Positions 51,281-60,389 of a stretch of 64,000 bases of DNA are shown here, in pieces. The translations under genes and the position numbers were made by a program. How positions within the stretch are numbered: the first letter of the stretch is position 1; every line of letters starts with the position of its first letter. Source of the DNA: an uncultured Muribaculaceae bacterium (GTDB lineage Bacteria > Bacteroidota > Bacteroidia > Bacteroidales > Muribaculaceae). The DNA lies in the NCBI GenBank assembly GCA_910587185.1, contig CAJULY010000009.1:1-64000 (forward strand). The letters are read 5' to 3'. Below the pieces are notes generated by a model. The model made no database searches. It was given only the letters and a program-made list of their open reading frames with translations, and was not told the origin of the DNA.

Positions 51281-53497
51281 ATGAACAGATCTTTTCTTAC
51301 AATCATCCTGACGGCCGGAGTCGCTATGTCGGCATCGGCGCAGGACAAGATAATTCCGGCAGGACGCATGCTGCTCCAGGAATTCAAGGAAGCCAAGGCC
51401 CATCCAGGCGAAGGGAACAAGTGGTTCACCATGAGCAACCCCGACGATGCTGAGGTCCCCGCCATAGTGGCGCTGACCGGAGGCGTGACCGCCGACAGGC
51501 TCCGCGACGAGGGATTCACCGTCACCGCCGATCTCGGCGACATGGCTGTCATCACTCTGCCACTTGCCCGCGCGGAGTTTCTGGCCTCGAAATCGTGGGT
51601 GAGAAGCATGTCGTTCGGACAGAAAGCCACTCCGATGCTCGACCAGGCGCGCCCCACGGCCGGAGTTGACCGCGTGCAGAACGGCTTCGACCATAACGGC
51701 GAGACCATCAGCTTCGACGGCTCGGGCGTGGTCTGCGGAATGATGGACATAGGCCTTGAGGCGAACCACATCAATTTCAAGAATCCCGACGGCACCTCGC
51801 GCATATCGCGCCTGTGGAGAATTTCGCTGGATACATCGACAGGAAAAGTGTCGCAGCAGGAATATACTCCGGAGAATATCTCTTCGTTTTCGACCGACAC
51901 CCGTTCCGAGAGTCATGCCACTCATGTGGGCGGAATCATCGGCGGTGGCTACAAAGGCGACGGACGATACATCTATGTCCCCAATCCTGGCAACGGTAGC
52001 GGCTGGCAGGACCGCGACAACTCGCCGATACCCTATTACGGCGTAGCTACAGGTGCCGATCTGGCTTTCAACTGCGGAGAGCTATATCTTGCAAGCATCA
52101 TACAGGGCGTCTCAAACGTGATGGATTATGCGGCAGAGACCGGCAAACCGGCCGTCGTCAACCTGTCGCTCGGGCACACCACCGGTCCGCATGACGGCAC
52201 CGATAACTACTGCCGGGCTCTCGCCGCTCTGGGGCAGCGGGGAATCATCTGCATCTCAGCCGGTAATGACGGAGATACGAACATGTCGCTCGTAAAGGAC
52301 TTCACCTCAGGCACAACGGGAAAGAGAGTGATGACGACAATAAAGGACAACACCGCACACGGCACAGTCGATATATGGAGCAACGACAATCAGCCCCTGA
52401 CGGTCACCATAGGCATCTATGACATGAAGACGGGCGACAAGGCGCTTTTGACCGTCGATGCAGCCGGGCAGTCGCTGAGTTCCGCCAGCAATCCCGAGTT
52501 CGCTGCCAGTTTCTCCGGCTCCGTCAGGATCTCGTCAAATATAGACGTGAACAACAACCGCTACAACTGCTATATAAATTTCTCCAATGTGGAGCCGAAA
52601 GCCACTGCTTCTGACCGCTATATCACTCTGAAAGTAGAGGGAAATCCCGGACAGACGGCCTACATCTACGGTAGTTCGACCATCACCTTCTCGAAGAGCG
52701 GGCTTAAAGGGGGGTATGTCGATGGCAATCCCAACAATTCGATCAACGACGGCGCATGTGCCGAAAATGTTGTTTCGGTTGGCGCCTATACGTCGCGAAA
52801 CGTGTGGGGACAGTTCAACGGAGTCTATCAATACAGCAACCTTGCCGCATATCCCATAGGCGAAATCTCCCCGTTCTCAAGCTACGGCCCGACGTTTCAG
52901 GGCAAGCAGCTCCCGCTTGTCTGCGGACCGGGAGCGAACATCGTTTCAAGCTACAGCACCTATTATGTCAAGGATAAGGGCTCGGAACAAACCATGACCG
53001 CCTCTGCCAAAAGCGGGAACGACACCTATTACTGGGGCACGATGCAGGGAACATCGATGTCGTGTCCGTTTGTGACGGGAACGATTGGCCTGTGGCTTCA
53101 GGCGTGTCCGGAGCTTGATTTCGACAAGGTCATGGATGTTATCGACAATACTTCCGTGGCCCAGACGCAGGAGCCTCAGCGGTGGGGAGCCGGAAAAATA
53201 AATGCGTTGGAAGGCATCAAATATATCCTGCAGAAGTATGCGGCCAACGGAGCCGTATGGGAGGATGACGACCGGCGGCTCGTGGTCAGCTTCAACGGCT
53301 CGGGCTACGACGTGACCATGGCCGGAGAGGCGCAGTTCACCGTGACGGTCTATGACATTCAGGGACGCCCTGTGGCCACGGCCCGCGGACTCGACGGACA
53401 GACCTCGGTTACAACCTCCGAGCTGACCCCCGGCGTGTATGTGCTCGCCGCTCATGGAGCCTCCTCGCGCCTCACCCGCAAAGTAACAGTCCGCTAA
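51281..53497 (+). CDS. Secreted subtilisin-like (S8) protease with T9SS tail, cassette 3
   Basis: A 738-residue protease with signal peptide 1-20 (SASA), propeptide and S8 domain. Catalytic residues: Asp156 (MMDIGLEAN), His212 (ESHATHVGG), Asn329 (SAGND) and Ser592 (QGTSMSCPF). The last 91 residues carry the shared type IX sorting domain. It lies 198 nt beyond the lipoprotein gene, after a strong terminator, so its expression probably depends on read-through or an unrecognised promoter. With the SusCD pair it fits a protein- or peptide-foraging unit like RagAB of Porphyromonas, by inference. Confidence 0.9.
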   Translation: MNRSFLTIILTAGVAMSASAQDKIIPAGRMLLQEFKEAKAHPGEGNKWFTMSNPDDAEVPAIVALTGGVTADRLRDEGFTVTADLGDMAVITLPLARAEFLASKSWVRSMSFGQKATPMLDQARPTAGVDRVQNGFDHNGETISFDGSGVVCGMMDIGLEANHINFKNPDGTSRISRLWRISLDTSTGKVSQQEYTPENISSFSTDTRSESHATHVGGIIGGGYKGDGRYIYVPNPGNGSGWQDRDNSPIPYYGVATGADLAFNCGELYLASIIQGVSNVMDYAAETGKPAVVNLSLGHTTGPHDGTDNYCRALAALGQRGIICISAGNDGDTNMSLVKDFTSGTTGKRVMTTIKDNTAHGTVDIWSNDNQPLTVTIGIYDMKTGDKALLTVDAAGQSLSSASNPEFAASFSGSVRISSNIDVNNNRYNCYINFSNVEPKATASDRYITLKVEGNPGQTAYIYGSSTITFSKSGLKGGYVDGNPNNSINDGACAENVVSVGAYTSRNVWGQFNGVYQYSNLAAYPIGEISPFSSYGPTFQGKQLPLVCGPGANIVSSYSTYYVKDKGSEQTMTASAKSGNDTYYWGTMQGTSMSCPFVTGTIGLWLQACPELDFDKVMDVIDNTSVAQTQEPQRWGAGKINALEGIKYILQKYAANGAVWEDDDRRLVVSFNGSGYDVTMAGEAQFTVTVYDIQGRPVATARGLDGQTSVTTSELTPGVYVLAAHGASSRLTRKVTVR
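53222..53497 (+). repeat. Conserved 3' block of the cassettes, copy 3
   Basis: The last 91 codons of protease 3, in inverted orientation relative to the copies at 20752 and 36386. It differs from the others mainly at DDDR, QTSV and AAHG. Confidence 0.85.
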
Positions 53498-53536
53498 TAA
53501 ATATTGAAAATCTTATAGGATTCTAAAAAAATTGCG

Positions 53537-53544
53537 TAATTTTG
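53537..53544 (+). promoter_or_regulatory. -7 element of the prs promoter
   Basis: TAATTTTG lies 30 nt upstream of the prs ATG at 53574; the -33 region is A/T-rich without a clear TTG. Its position excludes the in-frame start codon at 53532, which would lie upstream of the transcript. Confidence 0.55.
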
Positions 53545-53573
53545 CATCGTCAAAACCCCATTTTTCTGACTCC

Positions 53574-54518
53574 ATGCAATCATCTATCCATCCAATCAAA
53601 ATTTTCGCCGGAACGGCTTCGCGCTATATGGGCGAAGAAATCTGCAAAGATCTTGGAATAGAGCTCGGCAAAATGAATGTCCAGCACTTTGCCGATGGCG
53701 AATTCGAAGTGTCCTTTGAAGAAACAGTCCGCGGCTGCGAGGTTTATCTTGTACAGTCAACATTCCCCAACAGCGACAATCTCATGGAGCTGTTGCTGAT
53801 GATCGATGCCGCCAAGCGCGCTTCGGCTTACTCGGTCATAGCCGTGATCCCTTATTTCGGCTGGGCCCGTCAGGACCGCAAGGACAAGCCCCGTGTGTCA
53901 ATCGCCGCCAAACTCGTGGCCGATCTTCTGATGGCTGCCGGTGTGAACCGCGTGATCACCATGGATCTTCACGCCGACCAGATCCAGGGATTCTTCAATG
54001 TGCCTGTCGATCATCTTTATGCCTCTTCGGTGTTCATTCCTTATATCCAGAGCCTCAAGCTCGAGGATATGGTGATAGCGACCCCCGACGTGGGTGGAGC
54101 GAAACGCGCCAATTCCTACGCCAAGTTCCTCGATGTTCCTCTGGTTCTCTGCCACAAGCAGCGCGCCAAGGCAAATGTCGTGGCTACGATGACAGTGATT
54201 GGCGATGTCAAGGACAAGAACGTTATTCTCGTTGATGACATGGTCGATACGGCCGGAACTATCGCCAAAGCCGCCGATCTAATGATTGCAAACGGTGCGA
54301 AATCCGTGCGCGCGATCGCCTCTCACGCCATAATGAGCGATCCGGCTTCCGAACGTGTCGATAACTCCGGCATGACCGAAATCGTGTTCACCAACTCGAT
54401 TCCGTTCAAGAAGGACTGCAAGAAAGCCCACGTGCTTTCCGTGGCCCACATGATCGCCGACACTATCCGCCGCGTTCACAACAACGAGTCGATATCGAGC
54501 CAGTACGTATTCAAATAA
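53574..54518 (+). CDS. prs: Ribose-phosphate pyrophosphokinase (PRPP synthase)
   Basis: A 314-residue enzyme. Recognisable segments: KIFAGTASRYMGEEICKDLG, the ATP-binding flexible loop around PYFGWARQDRKDKPR, ITMDLHADQIQGFFNVPVDHLYA and the PRPP-binding loop VILVDDMVDTAGTI. It makes PRPP from ribose 5-phosphate and ATP for nucleotide, histidine and tryptophan synthesis. The ATG at 53574 fits the promoter and the usual family length. It is a housekeeping gene that marks the outer edge of the cassette region. Confidence 0.95.
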   Translation: MQSSIHPIKIFAGTASRYMGEEICKDLGIELGKMNVQHFADGEFEVSFEETVRGCEVYLVQSTFPNSDNLMELLLMIDAAKRASAYSVIAVIPYFGWARQDRKDKPRVSIAAKLVADLLMAAGVNRVITMDLHADQIQGFFNVPVDHLYASSVFIPYIQSLKLEDMVIATPDVGGAKRANSYAKFLDVPLVLCHKQRAKANVVATMTVIGDVKDKNVILVDDMVDTAGTIAKAADLMIANGAKSVRAIASHAIMSDPASERVDNSGMTEIVFTNSIPFKKDCKKAHVLSVAHMIADTIRRVHNNESISSQYVFK

Positions 54519-54544
54519 GCCGCCCCTGTCGGTCCTATGATAAA

Positions 54545-54572
54545 AAGGCGCTCCGCATTCGCGGGGCGCCTT
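54545..54572. terminator. Terminator between prs and the ABC operon
   Basis: AAGGCGC(T)CCGC pairs with GCGG(G)GCGCCTT around a short loop, between two convergent genes and followed by TTGATTTTG on the plus strand. Confidence 0.75.
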
Positions 54573-54597
54573 GATTTTGTTTTGTGTCGCCTGAGGG

Positions 54598-55797
54598 TCA
54601 GGGACGGGGGAAAGTCTTGCGGATATTGCGGGCTATGGCGGCGATGTTTCCGGCGGTTATCAGTGCCATGATGGCCGTGCCTACTCCGATTGACCACCAG
54701 GGCGCGGCCGGATCCACGCCGATATTTCCGAGCGGAGCGCTCCAGAAATGTTTGGCCACGAGCATGGCGATGACAGCTCCGACGAGCACTGCGCCGTTGT
54801 TCGAGCCGACTATGATATAGTAGTTGCGGGCCACGGCAGCCGGAGAATAGCCGAGCGTCATCAGCTGACGCAGTTTCTCGCGGTTTTTCTGCAGGAGCAG
54901 ATAGATGCTCAGCAGGAGGATGAAGAAGGCGAGCAGGCTGATGATGACTCCAACGCCTACGACTGCAGCGGTGACAACGGCCAGAAAATAAGCGGCGCGG
55001 CCGTTATCGACCTTGTCTCCCGCCGCCTCGAGATGATGCTCGCGGAGATACTGTTCGATGGCAGGATCGCCCGGCGAATTGGTCTCTACGATGATTCGCG
55101 AGGGATCAGGCTGGGGGCGATCCGAGAAATTGGCGTTGGCCCATTCCATGAAGGCCTCCGGGACGGCAATCGTGTTCAGACGCGAGGAGAAACCGACAAT
55201 CTTGGCCGGCATCCACTGCTGGCGCCCGTTGCCGCTGATGGAGAGCTTCAGAGGCACCATCCCTATCATGGATTCCGAGATCTGGGGCAGTCCGCGCGAG
55301 GCGGCGAAGCCGAAATTGTAGAGCGACAGATATTCCTTGCTGATAATGATGGGCACCGTCTGCGACTCGCCGGGGATGAACTGCCACTGGCGCGGTTTCA
55401 CGTCGAAAAACTCGTCGGGAATCGCTTCGAGGAACATGGCTGTGTTCATCCCGCGTCCGCCCATTTCGACCGAAGCGCCCACGCCGAAGTTGGAGGCGGT
55501 GAATTCGCCCACGCGGCGCACCCATTTCTGCGCTTTCAGCTCCTCCAGATCATCGGGCGAGAAAGCGGCCGGGTCACCCGAAAGAATCGACCCGAGACCG
55601 CTGACCTGCTTGGAGAGAATCAGATAGTCGCGTGAAATGAAAGAGTCCTCGTCATCCCAGACCGATGACACGTCGCTGTAGAGCTGAATGGCGGAAATCA
55701 CAATGCAGAGGCCTATCAGATTGGCCACGGAGTAGCCGATGAGCTGGGCTTTCGATATGTTGCGGCGGAGCAAGTGCCACACTGCGGATTTTTTCAT
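54598..55797 (-). CDS. ABC transporter permease, FtsX/MacB-like
   Basis: A 399-residue membrane protein: one N-terminal helix (LIGYSVANLIGLCIVISAI), an extracytoplasmic domain of about 220 residues, and three C-terminal helices separated by the loop LLLQKNREKLRQLMTLGYSPAAVARNYY, which is the FtsX-type coupling segment. This layout is that of LolC/MacB/FtsX permeases, which extract lipoproteins or drive envelope processes rather than import solutes. Its ATG overlaps the end of the ATPase gene by 4 nt. It is the last gene of a six-gene operon that also makes two lipoproteins. Confidence 0.82.
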   Translation of the reverse strand: MKKSAVWHLLRRNISKAQLIGYSVANLIGLCIVISAIQLYSDVSSVWDDEDSFISRDYLILSKQVSGLGSILSGDPAAFSPDDLEELKAQKWVRRVGEFTASNFGVGASVEMGGRGMNTAMFLEAIPDEFFDVKPRQWQFIPGESQTVPIIISKEYLSLYNFGFAASRGLPQISESMIGMVPLKLSISGNGRQQWMPAKIVGFSSRLNTIAVPEAFMEWANANFSDRPQPDPSRIIVETNSPGDPAIEQYLREHHLEAAGDKVDNGRAAYFLAVVTAAVVGVGVIISLLAFFILLLSIYLLLQKNREKLRQLMTLGYSPAAVARNYYIIVGSNNGAVLVGAVIAMLVAKHFWSAPLGNIGVDPAAPWWSIGVGTAIMALITAGNIAAIARNIRKTFPRP

Positions 55798-56453
55798 AAC
55801 AGGAGTGTTGACTGGATTGGGAGGTTGATTTTGTTTCCGACGGATGTGGCTATGACGGCAGCGCCGTTGGCTTGCGCCTCTTCGTCTATGAGGGAGGCCA
55901 CGATGCTGTTGTTGCGCGAGTCGAGGTGGCTCACCGGTTCGTCGATCAGCAGGAAGTCAAATGGCTGGCAGAGGGCGCGGACAATGGCCACGCGCTGTTG
56001 CTGCCCGACAGAGAGAAGCGCTGCCGGTGAGTCGGCTTTGCCTTCGATTTCCAGCCGTTCGAGCGCACGGCGTATCCACTCGCCGCTGCGGCAGTCGGTC
56101 AGCCGGTTCTTGATCATGATGTTCTCCATCACTGTCAGCTCCGGAAACAGATGCATTTCCTGGGGCAGATAGGCGAGGGCCCTTGTGCGGAGGGCGCACC
56201 ATTCGTCGATGCTGAAAGTCCTGACGTCGCGGCCGTCGAAGGCCACGGTTCCCTGATAGTCGCCGCGCACTCCGAAGATGAAGCTGCATAGCGATGATTT
56301 GCCTGTACCTGACTCGGCCTCGATCATGTAGTAACCGGGACGCCGGAAGCTGACCTCATGAAGCCAGACCTGCGAGTTGCAGACGGGAGCCGTCTTCTCC
56401 ATGCCGCGGAACACGTGCGGCAGTGTGTCGGTTAAGGTTATTTCCTGAATCAT
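55794..56453 (-). CDS. ABC transporter ATPase, LolD/MacB-like, without the H-loop His
   Basis: A 219-residue ATPase with Walker A ESGTGKSS, Q-loop YLPQEM, signature LSVGQQQRVAIVRAL and Walker B FLLIDEPVSHLD. At the switch position, where a His is normal, the sequence reads VIATSVGNK, so the H-loop His appears to be Ser. The signature has V in place of the usual G (LSVGQ for LSGGQ). Start at the ATG at 56453, two bases after the upstream stop. It energises the permease encoded next. The altered switch suggests slow or unusual ATP turnover, which is an inference. Confidence 0.85.
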   Translation of the reverse strand: MIQEITLTDTLPHVFRGMEKTAPVCNSQVWLHEVSFRRPGYYMIEAESGTGKSSLCSFIFGVRGDYQGTVAFDGRDVRTFSIDEWCALRTRALAYLPQEMHLFPELTVMENIMIKNRLTDCRSGEWIRRALERLEIEGKADSPAALLSVGQQQRVAIVRALCQPFDFLLIDEPVSHLDSRNNSIVASLIDEEAQANGAAVIATSVGNKINLPIQSTLLL

Positions 56454-56455
56454 TT

Positions 56456-57985
56456 TCAATAGATCTCTTCCACTGCCACGGTGTCGGCGGCTACTTCATC
56501 ATCGAAAGAGCTGCCGTAGAGAGAGCCTGAGTTGGAGCGGCTTTCGCGATATGAGCGGCTTTTCTTCTCGAAAGCTTCGGCGAAACGTGGCATTCCGGCA
56601 ACGAGGGTGGGAAGAATCGGTTTGTCGGTACCCACGAGGTTTATCTGCAGGCGCGTGGCGGTTCCGTTGAGTTCGAATGTTCCCTTGATGCTGTAGTCGA
56701 GAGTCTTGTCATCGACAAGCGAGCTCAGGAGCGGCGTCTGTACTACGAGGGCCAGCGGTTTGCCGTTGAAGTCGTTGGCAAACGAGTTGCTTTTGTCGGG
56801 TTTCGGTTCCATGCCGAGGGTAACGGTGAAATAGCCGTCAACATTGCCGTAGGTCATGTCGAAACCGCCGTCGTTTACTCTGTACAGTCCGTTGGCTGCT
56901 TTTGTGGAACGCGGGAAAAGACTGTTGACCATCTGGGTCAGTTCGTTGACTTTGTCCTGGGTCATGTGGGCCATCAGAAGCGCCTGCCAATTGGCCGGGT
57001 TGGGGCTTTCGAAGAAGGCTCCTTTATCCTTGGGGCCGACGCCTATGGCGATTGTGCCGTCAAGCGCTTTGAGATAAGGCGCTATCTGGTCGGCCTGCGA
57101 TTCCATGCGAGGTCCGTAGATAAGCCCCATCGCTTTCATCACCTCATCGACCCAGCCGCTCTGCTGGTTGATTCCGATAGCGGCAGCTGCTATGAAATTA
57201 GATGGCATGTAGCGGAGGAAGTCGGTGTTGACCGGTTTCAGCATATCGGTTTCGTATTCTTCGCCGTCGGGCTTGATTATGGTTGACTGCGCCACGATGG
57301 CATTGTCCTTGATGTTTATCGATGCTGTCACCCAATAGTCGTCAAGACCGGTCTTAAGCGATGCCTGATCGACGATGATGTTGGCTATGTTCTCCTCTTT
57401 CAGGGCCGAGGCGAGGCCTGAGAAGCGCAGAATGTTGTTCTTCTTACGGGCAAGCTCGAAATCCTCTATGTTTTTGAGCAGACGGCGCGTCGGTATGAAC
57501 CAGACCTGCTTGTCGTCCTCGCTGAAAGCTATACATTCGGCATAGTCCGAATCTGATGTGGAATAGACTTCCTTCCCTTCTTCGGTCGAGCGCGAGAAAT
57601 CGTTTTTCTTCAGATAAGCTTTCAGATCGTCGGCGTCCTTCACGATAGCCGTTCCGTAGGCTTCGTTTTTGTTGATAGAACCGAAGATGACGATGTTTTC
57701 AAGATCTACCGCCTGAGCCACGCGGCCTATCTCTTTCATGGCGTCGGCCGGCATCTGGTCTTTGATGAACGAGTATTCGTCGGGCAGCGCGAGGCGTCCG
57801 TCCTCAACCGTCACTCCCGCGTCTTTGGCCAGTTTGATCATATCAACGGTGGCCACGAATTCCGTGTCGGAAGGAACTGTCTCGAGCAGTTTGTCCTTGT
57901 CTGACGAACAGGAGCAGAAAAAGCCGGCTATGAAGGCGGCGAGAAGCCCGTAGGTCAGGCTGAATGGGTTTAAGAAATGTTTCAT
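56456..57985 (-). CDS. DUF4836-like lipoprotein, first of two
   Basis: A 509-residue exported lipoprotein (hydrophobic start, Cys near residue 24-26 in FFCSCSSDKDK). It begins with VPSDTEFVATVDMIKLAKDAG and contains GTIAIGVGPKDKG, both shared in style with the upstream paralogue; this matches the Bacteroidales DUF4836 family, whose function is unknown. It lies 18 nt after the second paralogue and directly before the ABC exporter genes. Confidence 0.75.
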   Translation of the reverse strand: MKHFLNPFSLTYGLLAAFIAGFFCSCSSDKDKLLETVPSDTEFVATVDMIKLAKDAGVTVEDGRLALPDEYSFIKDQMPADAMKEIGRVAQAVDLENIVIFGSINKNEAYGTAIVKDADDLKAYLKKNDFSRSTEEGKEVYSTSDSDYAECIAFSEDDKQVWFIPTRRLLKNIEDFELARKKNNILRFSGLASALKEENIANIIVDQASLKTGLDDYWVTASINIKDNAIVAQSTIIKPDGEEYETDMLKPVNTDFLRYMPSNFIAAAAIGINQQSGWVDEVMKAMGLIYGPRMESQADQIAPYLKALDGTIAIGVGPKDKGAFFESPNPANWQALLMAHMTQDKVNELTQMVNSLFPRSTKAANGLYRVNDGGFDMTYGNVDGYFTVTLGMEPKPDKSNSFANDFNGKPLALVVQTPLLSSLVDDKTLDYSIKGTFELNGTATRLQINLVGTDKPILPTLVAGMPRFAEAFEKKSRSYRESRSNSGSLYGSSFDDEVAADTVAVEEIY

Positions 57986-58003
57986 GTCAAATGATGTTGA
58001 GGT

Positions 58004-59407
58004 TTATAATTCGTCGTAATAGTCGGCTGATTCTTCTTCGCGGCTTTGCCGGGCTGCCTCGATGGCTGCGAAATAACGGCTGAAAGCTATGAGGGGCGAT
58101 ACTTTTCCCGAATGCGTCACCAGTGTCAGTCCGTCGCTCCCTACGGTCATGGTGGCGGTTATCGAAAGATTGTCCCGAACTCCGGGAAGAATTGCCGACA
58201 GTGGCGGCAATCTCAGTTCGGCGAAAGCCTGTCGGCCGGCGAAAAGCGCCGAGTCGGCCGGCTGCGGGCTGTCAAGTTCGCGGTTGAGAGCGAAGAGAAA
58301 CACACCGTCGGGAGTGGCGGTATAGCGGTAGCGCACGCCGTTGAGGTCGAAGGCATACACCCCGTCAGCCCGCGGCTGCGGATTGAGCCCTTTTTCGCGC
58401 AGATTGCCGTTTATCTCGTTGACGGCATCGCTCGCCTTGCCTCCGTCGAGAGTCGCATACACTATTATGCTCTGGCTTTCGATATCGTCGGAGGTCAGCG
58501 ATTCGGCCGTGAGAGGGCCTACGCCTATGGCGAACGGTCCTTTAAGACTTGTCATATAGGGGAGAAGCGTCTGGAGCATCCCGTGGTTGCGGGTGCCGAG
58601 GCCTGCGCCGAACATCTCTACTAGTCCTGTCCAGTTTATCTTGTCGGTCAGTCCCGCCGCGAACACGAAGCTGTTCTGCCCCGCAGGAAGATAGCGGCTG
58701 AAACGGGTGTCATTTATCGCGCTGAGGGCCGTGAAGGGAATCGGTTCGCCCGTCTTTCCATCGGCCACGCTTATAAAACCGGCTTTGACGGTCAGAGTGT
58801 TGTCTCCTCCTGCTGCCGCTGTCACCTGAAGCATTGACATGTCGTCGGCTATGCCGAAAAACGCCGGGCGTATGTAGGCTTTGATACGTTTGTTCCCGTC
58901 GATGGAGAAGTCAAGCCCGTATTTGCCGAAATTTTCTTTTTCGGCCTGCCGCAGGCTTTCCTTCCAGTTTTTTATGTCGCCGCGTGTTCCGAGAAACCAT
59001 GCGGCATCATTCTCGATGATGACACACGGGGCGAATTCTCCCCATTCTTCATTGGAATAGGCCGTCACGCCTTCGGTCTTGCGCTTTTGCCAGCCCAGTT
59101 CGGTCAGAAACGAGGTCAGCTTTTTCTCGTCTTTCACTGTCGCCGCTGCGAATGGCTGACGCGAGTCGGCCGGCTTGTAGAAAAGTATGTGGCTCAGGTC
59201 GCAGCTTTCGGCCAGACTTCCGGTCTTAGCCGGTGTTTCCGCGGGAATAAGCAGGGTGGATATCGCGTCGGGGATGGAGTCGGCGTTTATGACAGCCACA
59301 TAGTCGGCCGTAGCCGGAATCTCCTCTATGGAGACGCCTTTCTCCGAGCAACCCTGGATGATAAAAGCCGCCGCTATGGCGAGCACGATTGTTTTCAGTA
59401 ATTTCAT
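58004..59407 (-). CDS. DUF4836-like lipoprotein, second of two
   Basis: A 467-residue lipoprotein with lipobox IQGC (Cys20). It shares with its neighbour the opening IPATADYVAVINADSIPDAIS, the phrase GPFAIGVGPL and overall length and composition, so the two arose by duplication. It starts 3 nt after the cation transporter gene. Function unknown; the linkage to a LolCD-like ABC pair suggests an envelope role. Confidence 0.72.
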   Translation of the reverse strand: MKLLKTIVLAIAAAFIIQGCSEKGVSIEEIPATADYVAVINADSIPDAISTLLIPAETPAKTGSLAESCDLSHILFYKPADSRQPFAAATVKDEKKLTSFLTELGWQKRKTEGVTAYSNEEWGEFAPCVIIENDAAWFLGTRGDIKNWKESLRQAEKENFGKYGLDFSIDGNKRIKAYIRPAFFGIADDMSMLQVTAAAGGDNTLTVKAGFISVADGKTGEPIPFTALSAINDTRFSRYLPAGQNSFVFAAGLTDKINWTGLVEMFGAGLGTRNHGMLQTLLPYMTSLKGPFAIGVGPLTAESLTSDDIESQSIIVYATLDGGKASDAVNEINGNLREKGLNPQPRADGVYAFDLNGVRYRYTATPDGVFLFALNRELDSPQPADSALFAGRQAFAELRLPPLSAILPGVRDNLSITATMTVGSDGLTLVTHSGKVSPLIAFSRYFAAIEAARQSREEESADYYDEL

Positions 59408-59410
59408 GAT

Positions 59411-60364
59411 TCAGTCTTTACATGAACCGTCAGGCAGAATATCCTGACCTTTGTATGGCTCTACGTGGATATTTGTAATCATGGAGCTCTCGAAATCTTT
59501 TTTCAGGGCGCGTTCTACGGCCGTTGCGATCTCGTGTCCCTCTTCCACGCTTATGTTGCGGCTGACTTTGATGTGGACATCGAGTATTATGCGCGGACCG
59601 TTGCGCCGCGACCTGAAATGGTGATAGGTTATCACTCCCGGAGTCTCTTTTATGATTCGCCGCATCGGGTCGGTTATTTCGGGCGGAAGCGCCACGTCGA
59701 GCAGCTCCTTTATTGCCGGACGGGCAATGTTGACTGCGGCCCCGAGAATGAAGATGCTGACTATCATCGAGGCTGCCGGGTCAAGGATTCTCCAGTGCGG
59801 CCCGAGAAAAATGGCTCCTGAAATGCCGGCGAGAGTGGCAAGCGACGAATAGGCGTCGCTGCGGTGGTGCCATGCGTTGGCAATGACGGCCGCCGAGTTG
59901 ATGCGCCGTCCCCGGTTTCGCGTGTAGCGGAAGAGCCACTCCTTGGAGACTATCGAGATCAGGGCCATCCAGAGCGCTATCATTCCGGGACGCTCAAGCG
60001 TGCCTCCGTGGACAACATCGATGATGCGGCCGAAGCCGTCGGTGAAAAGCCCTATGGCGACAATGGCCAGCGCTCCTCCAATGAGAAGCGTGGCCATTGT
60101 TTCGTATTTTCCGTAGCCGTACTGATAGGTCTTGTTGGCTTTTCGGCGCGAGACGCCTATCATGACGATGACTATTATGTCGGTGACGAAATCGCTGAGC
60201 GAATGGACTCCGTCGGCGACCATGGCGCTCGAGCGGCCTATGATTCCGGTGGCTATTTTCAGAGCGGCGAGCACGGCGTTCACGCCAAATCCCACCCACG
60301 TGACGTGGCGTGCGGTCCTGACAACCTGGGCGTCAGTGTAGCGGGAGGGAGACCTGTCTGTCAT
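59411..60364 (-). CDS. Cation diffusion facilitator (zinc/iron/manganese efflux)
   Basis: A 317-residue inner-membrane transporter with six helices and a cytoplasmic ferredoxin-like domain. Metal-site motifs: DGVHSLSDFVTD (helix 2, HxxxD) and WHHRSDAYSS (helix 5, HxxxD). The C-terminal domain has GHEIATAVERALKKDF and a final HVEPYKG. It exports divalent metal in exchange for protons; the His-Asp pairs are compatible with zinc. The ATG at 60364 is used because the codon at 60385 is TTG. It lies 25 nt after the dehydrogenase. Confidence 0.9.
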   Translation of the reverse strand: MTDRSPSRYTDAQVVRTARHVTWVGFGVNAVLAALKIATGIIGRSSAMVADGVHSLSDFVTDIIVIVMIGVSRRKANKTYQYGYGKYETMATLLIGGALAIVAIGLFTDGFGRIIDVVHGGTLERPGMIALWMALISIVSKEWLFRYTRNRGRRINSAAVIANAWHHRSDAYSSLATLAGISGAIFLGPHWRILDPAASMIVSIFILGAAVNIARPAIKELLDVALPPEITDPMRRIIKETPGVITYHHFRSRRNGPRIILDVHIKVSRNISVEEGHEIATAVERALKKDFESSMITNIHVEPYKGQDILPDGSCKD

Positions 60365-60389
60365 GGCTCGGCCGGTGATGGACAACCGC

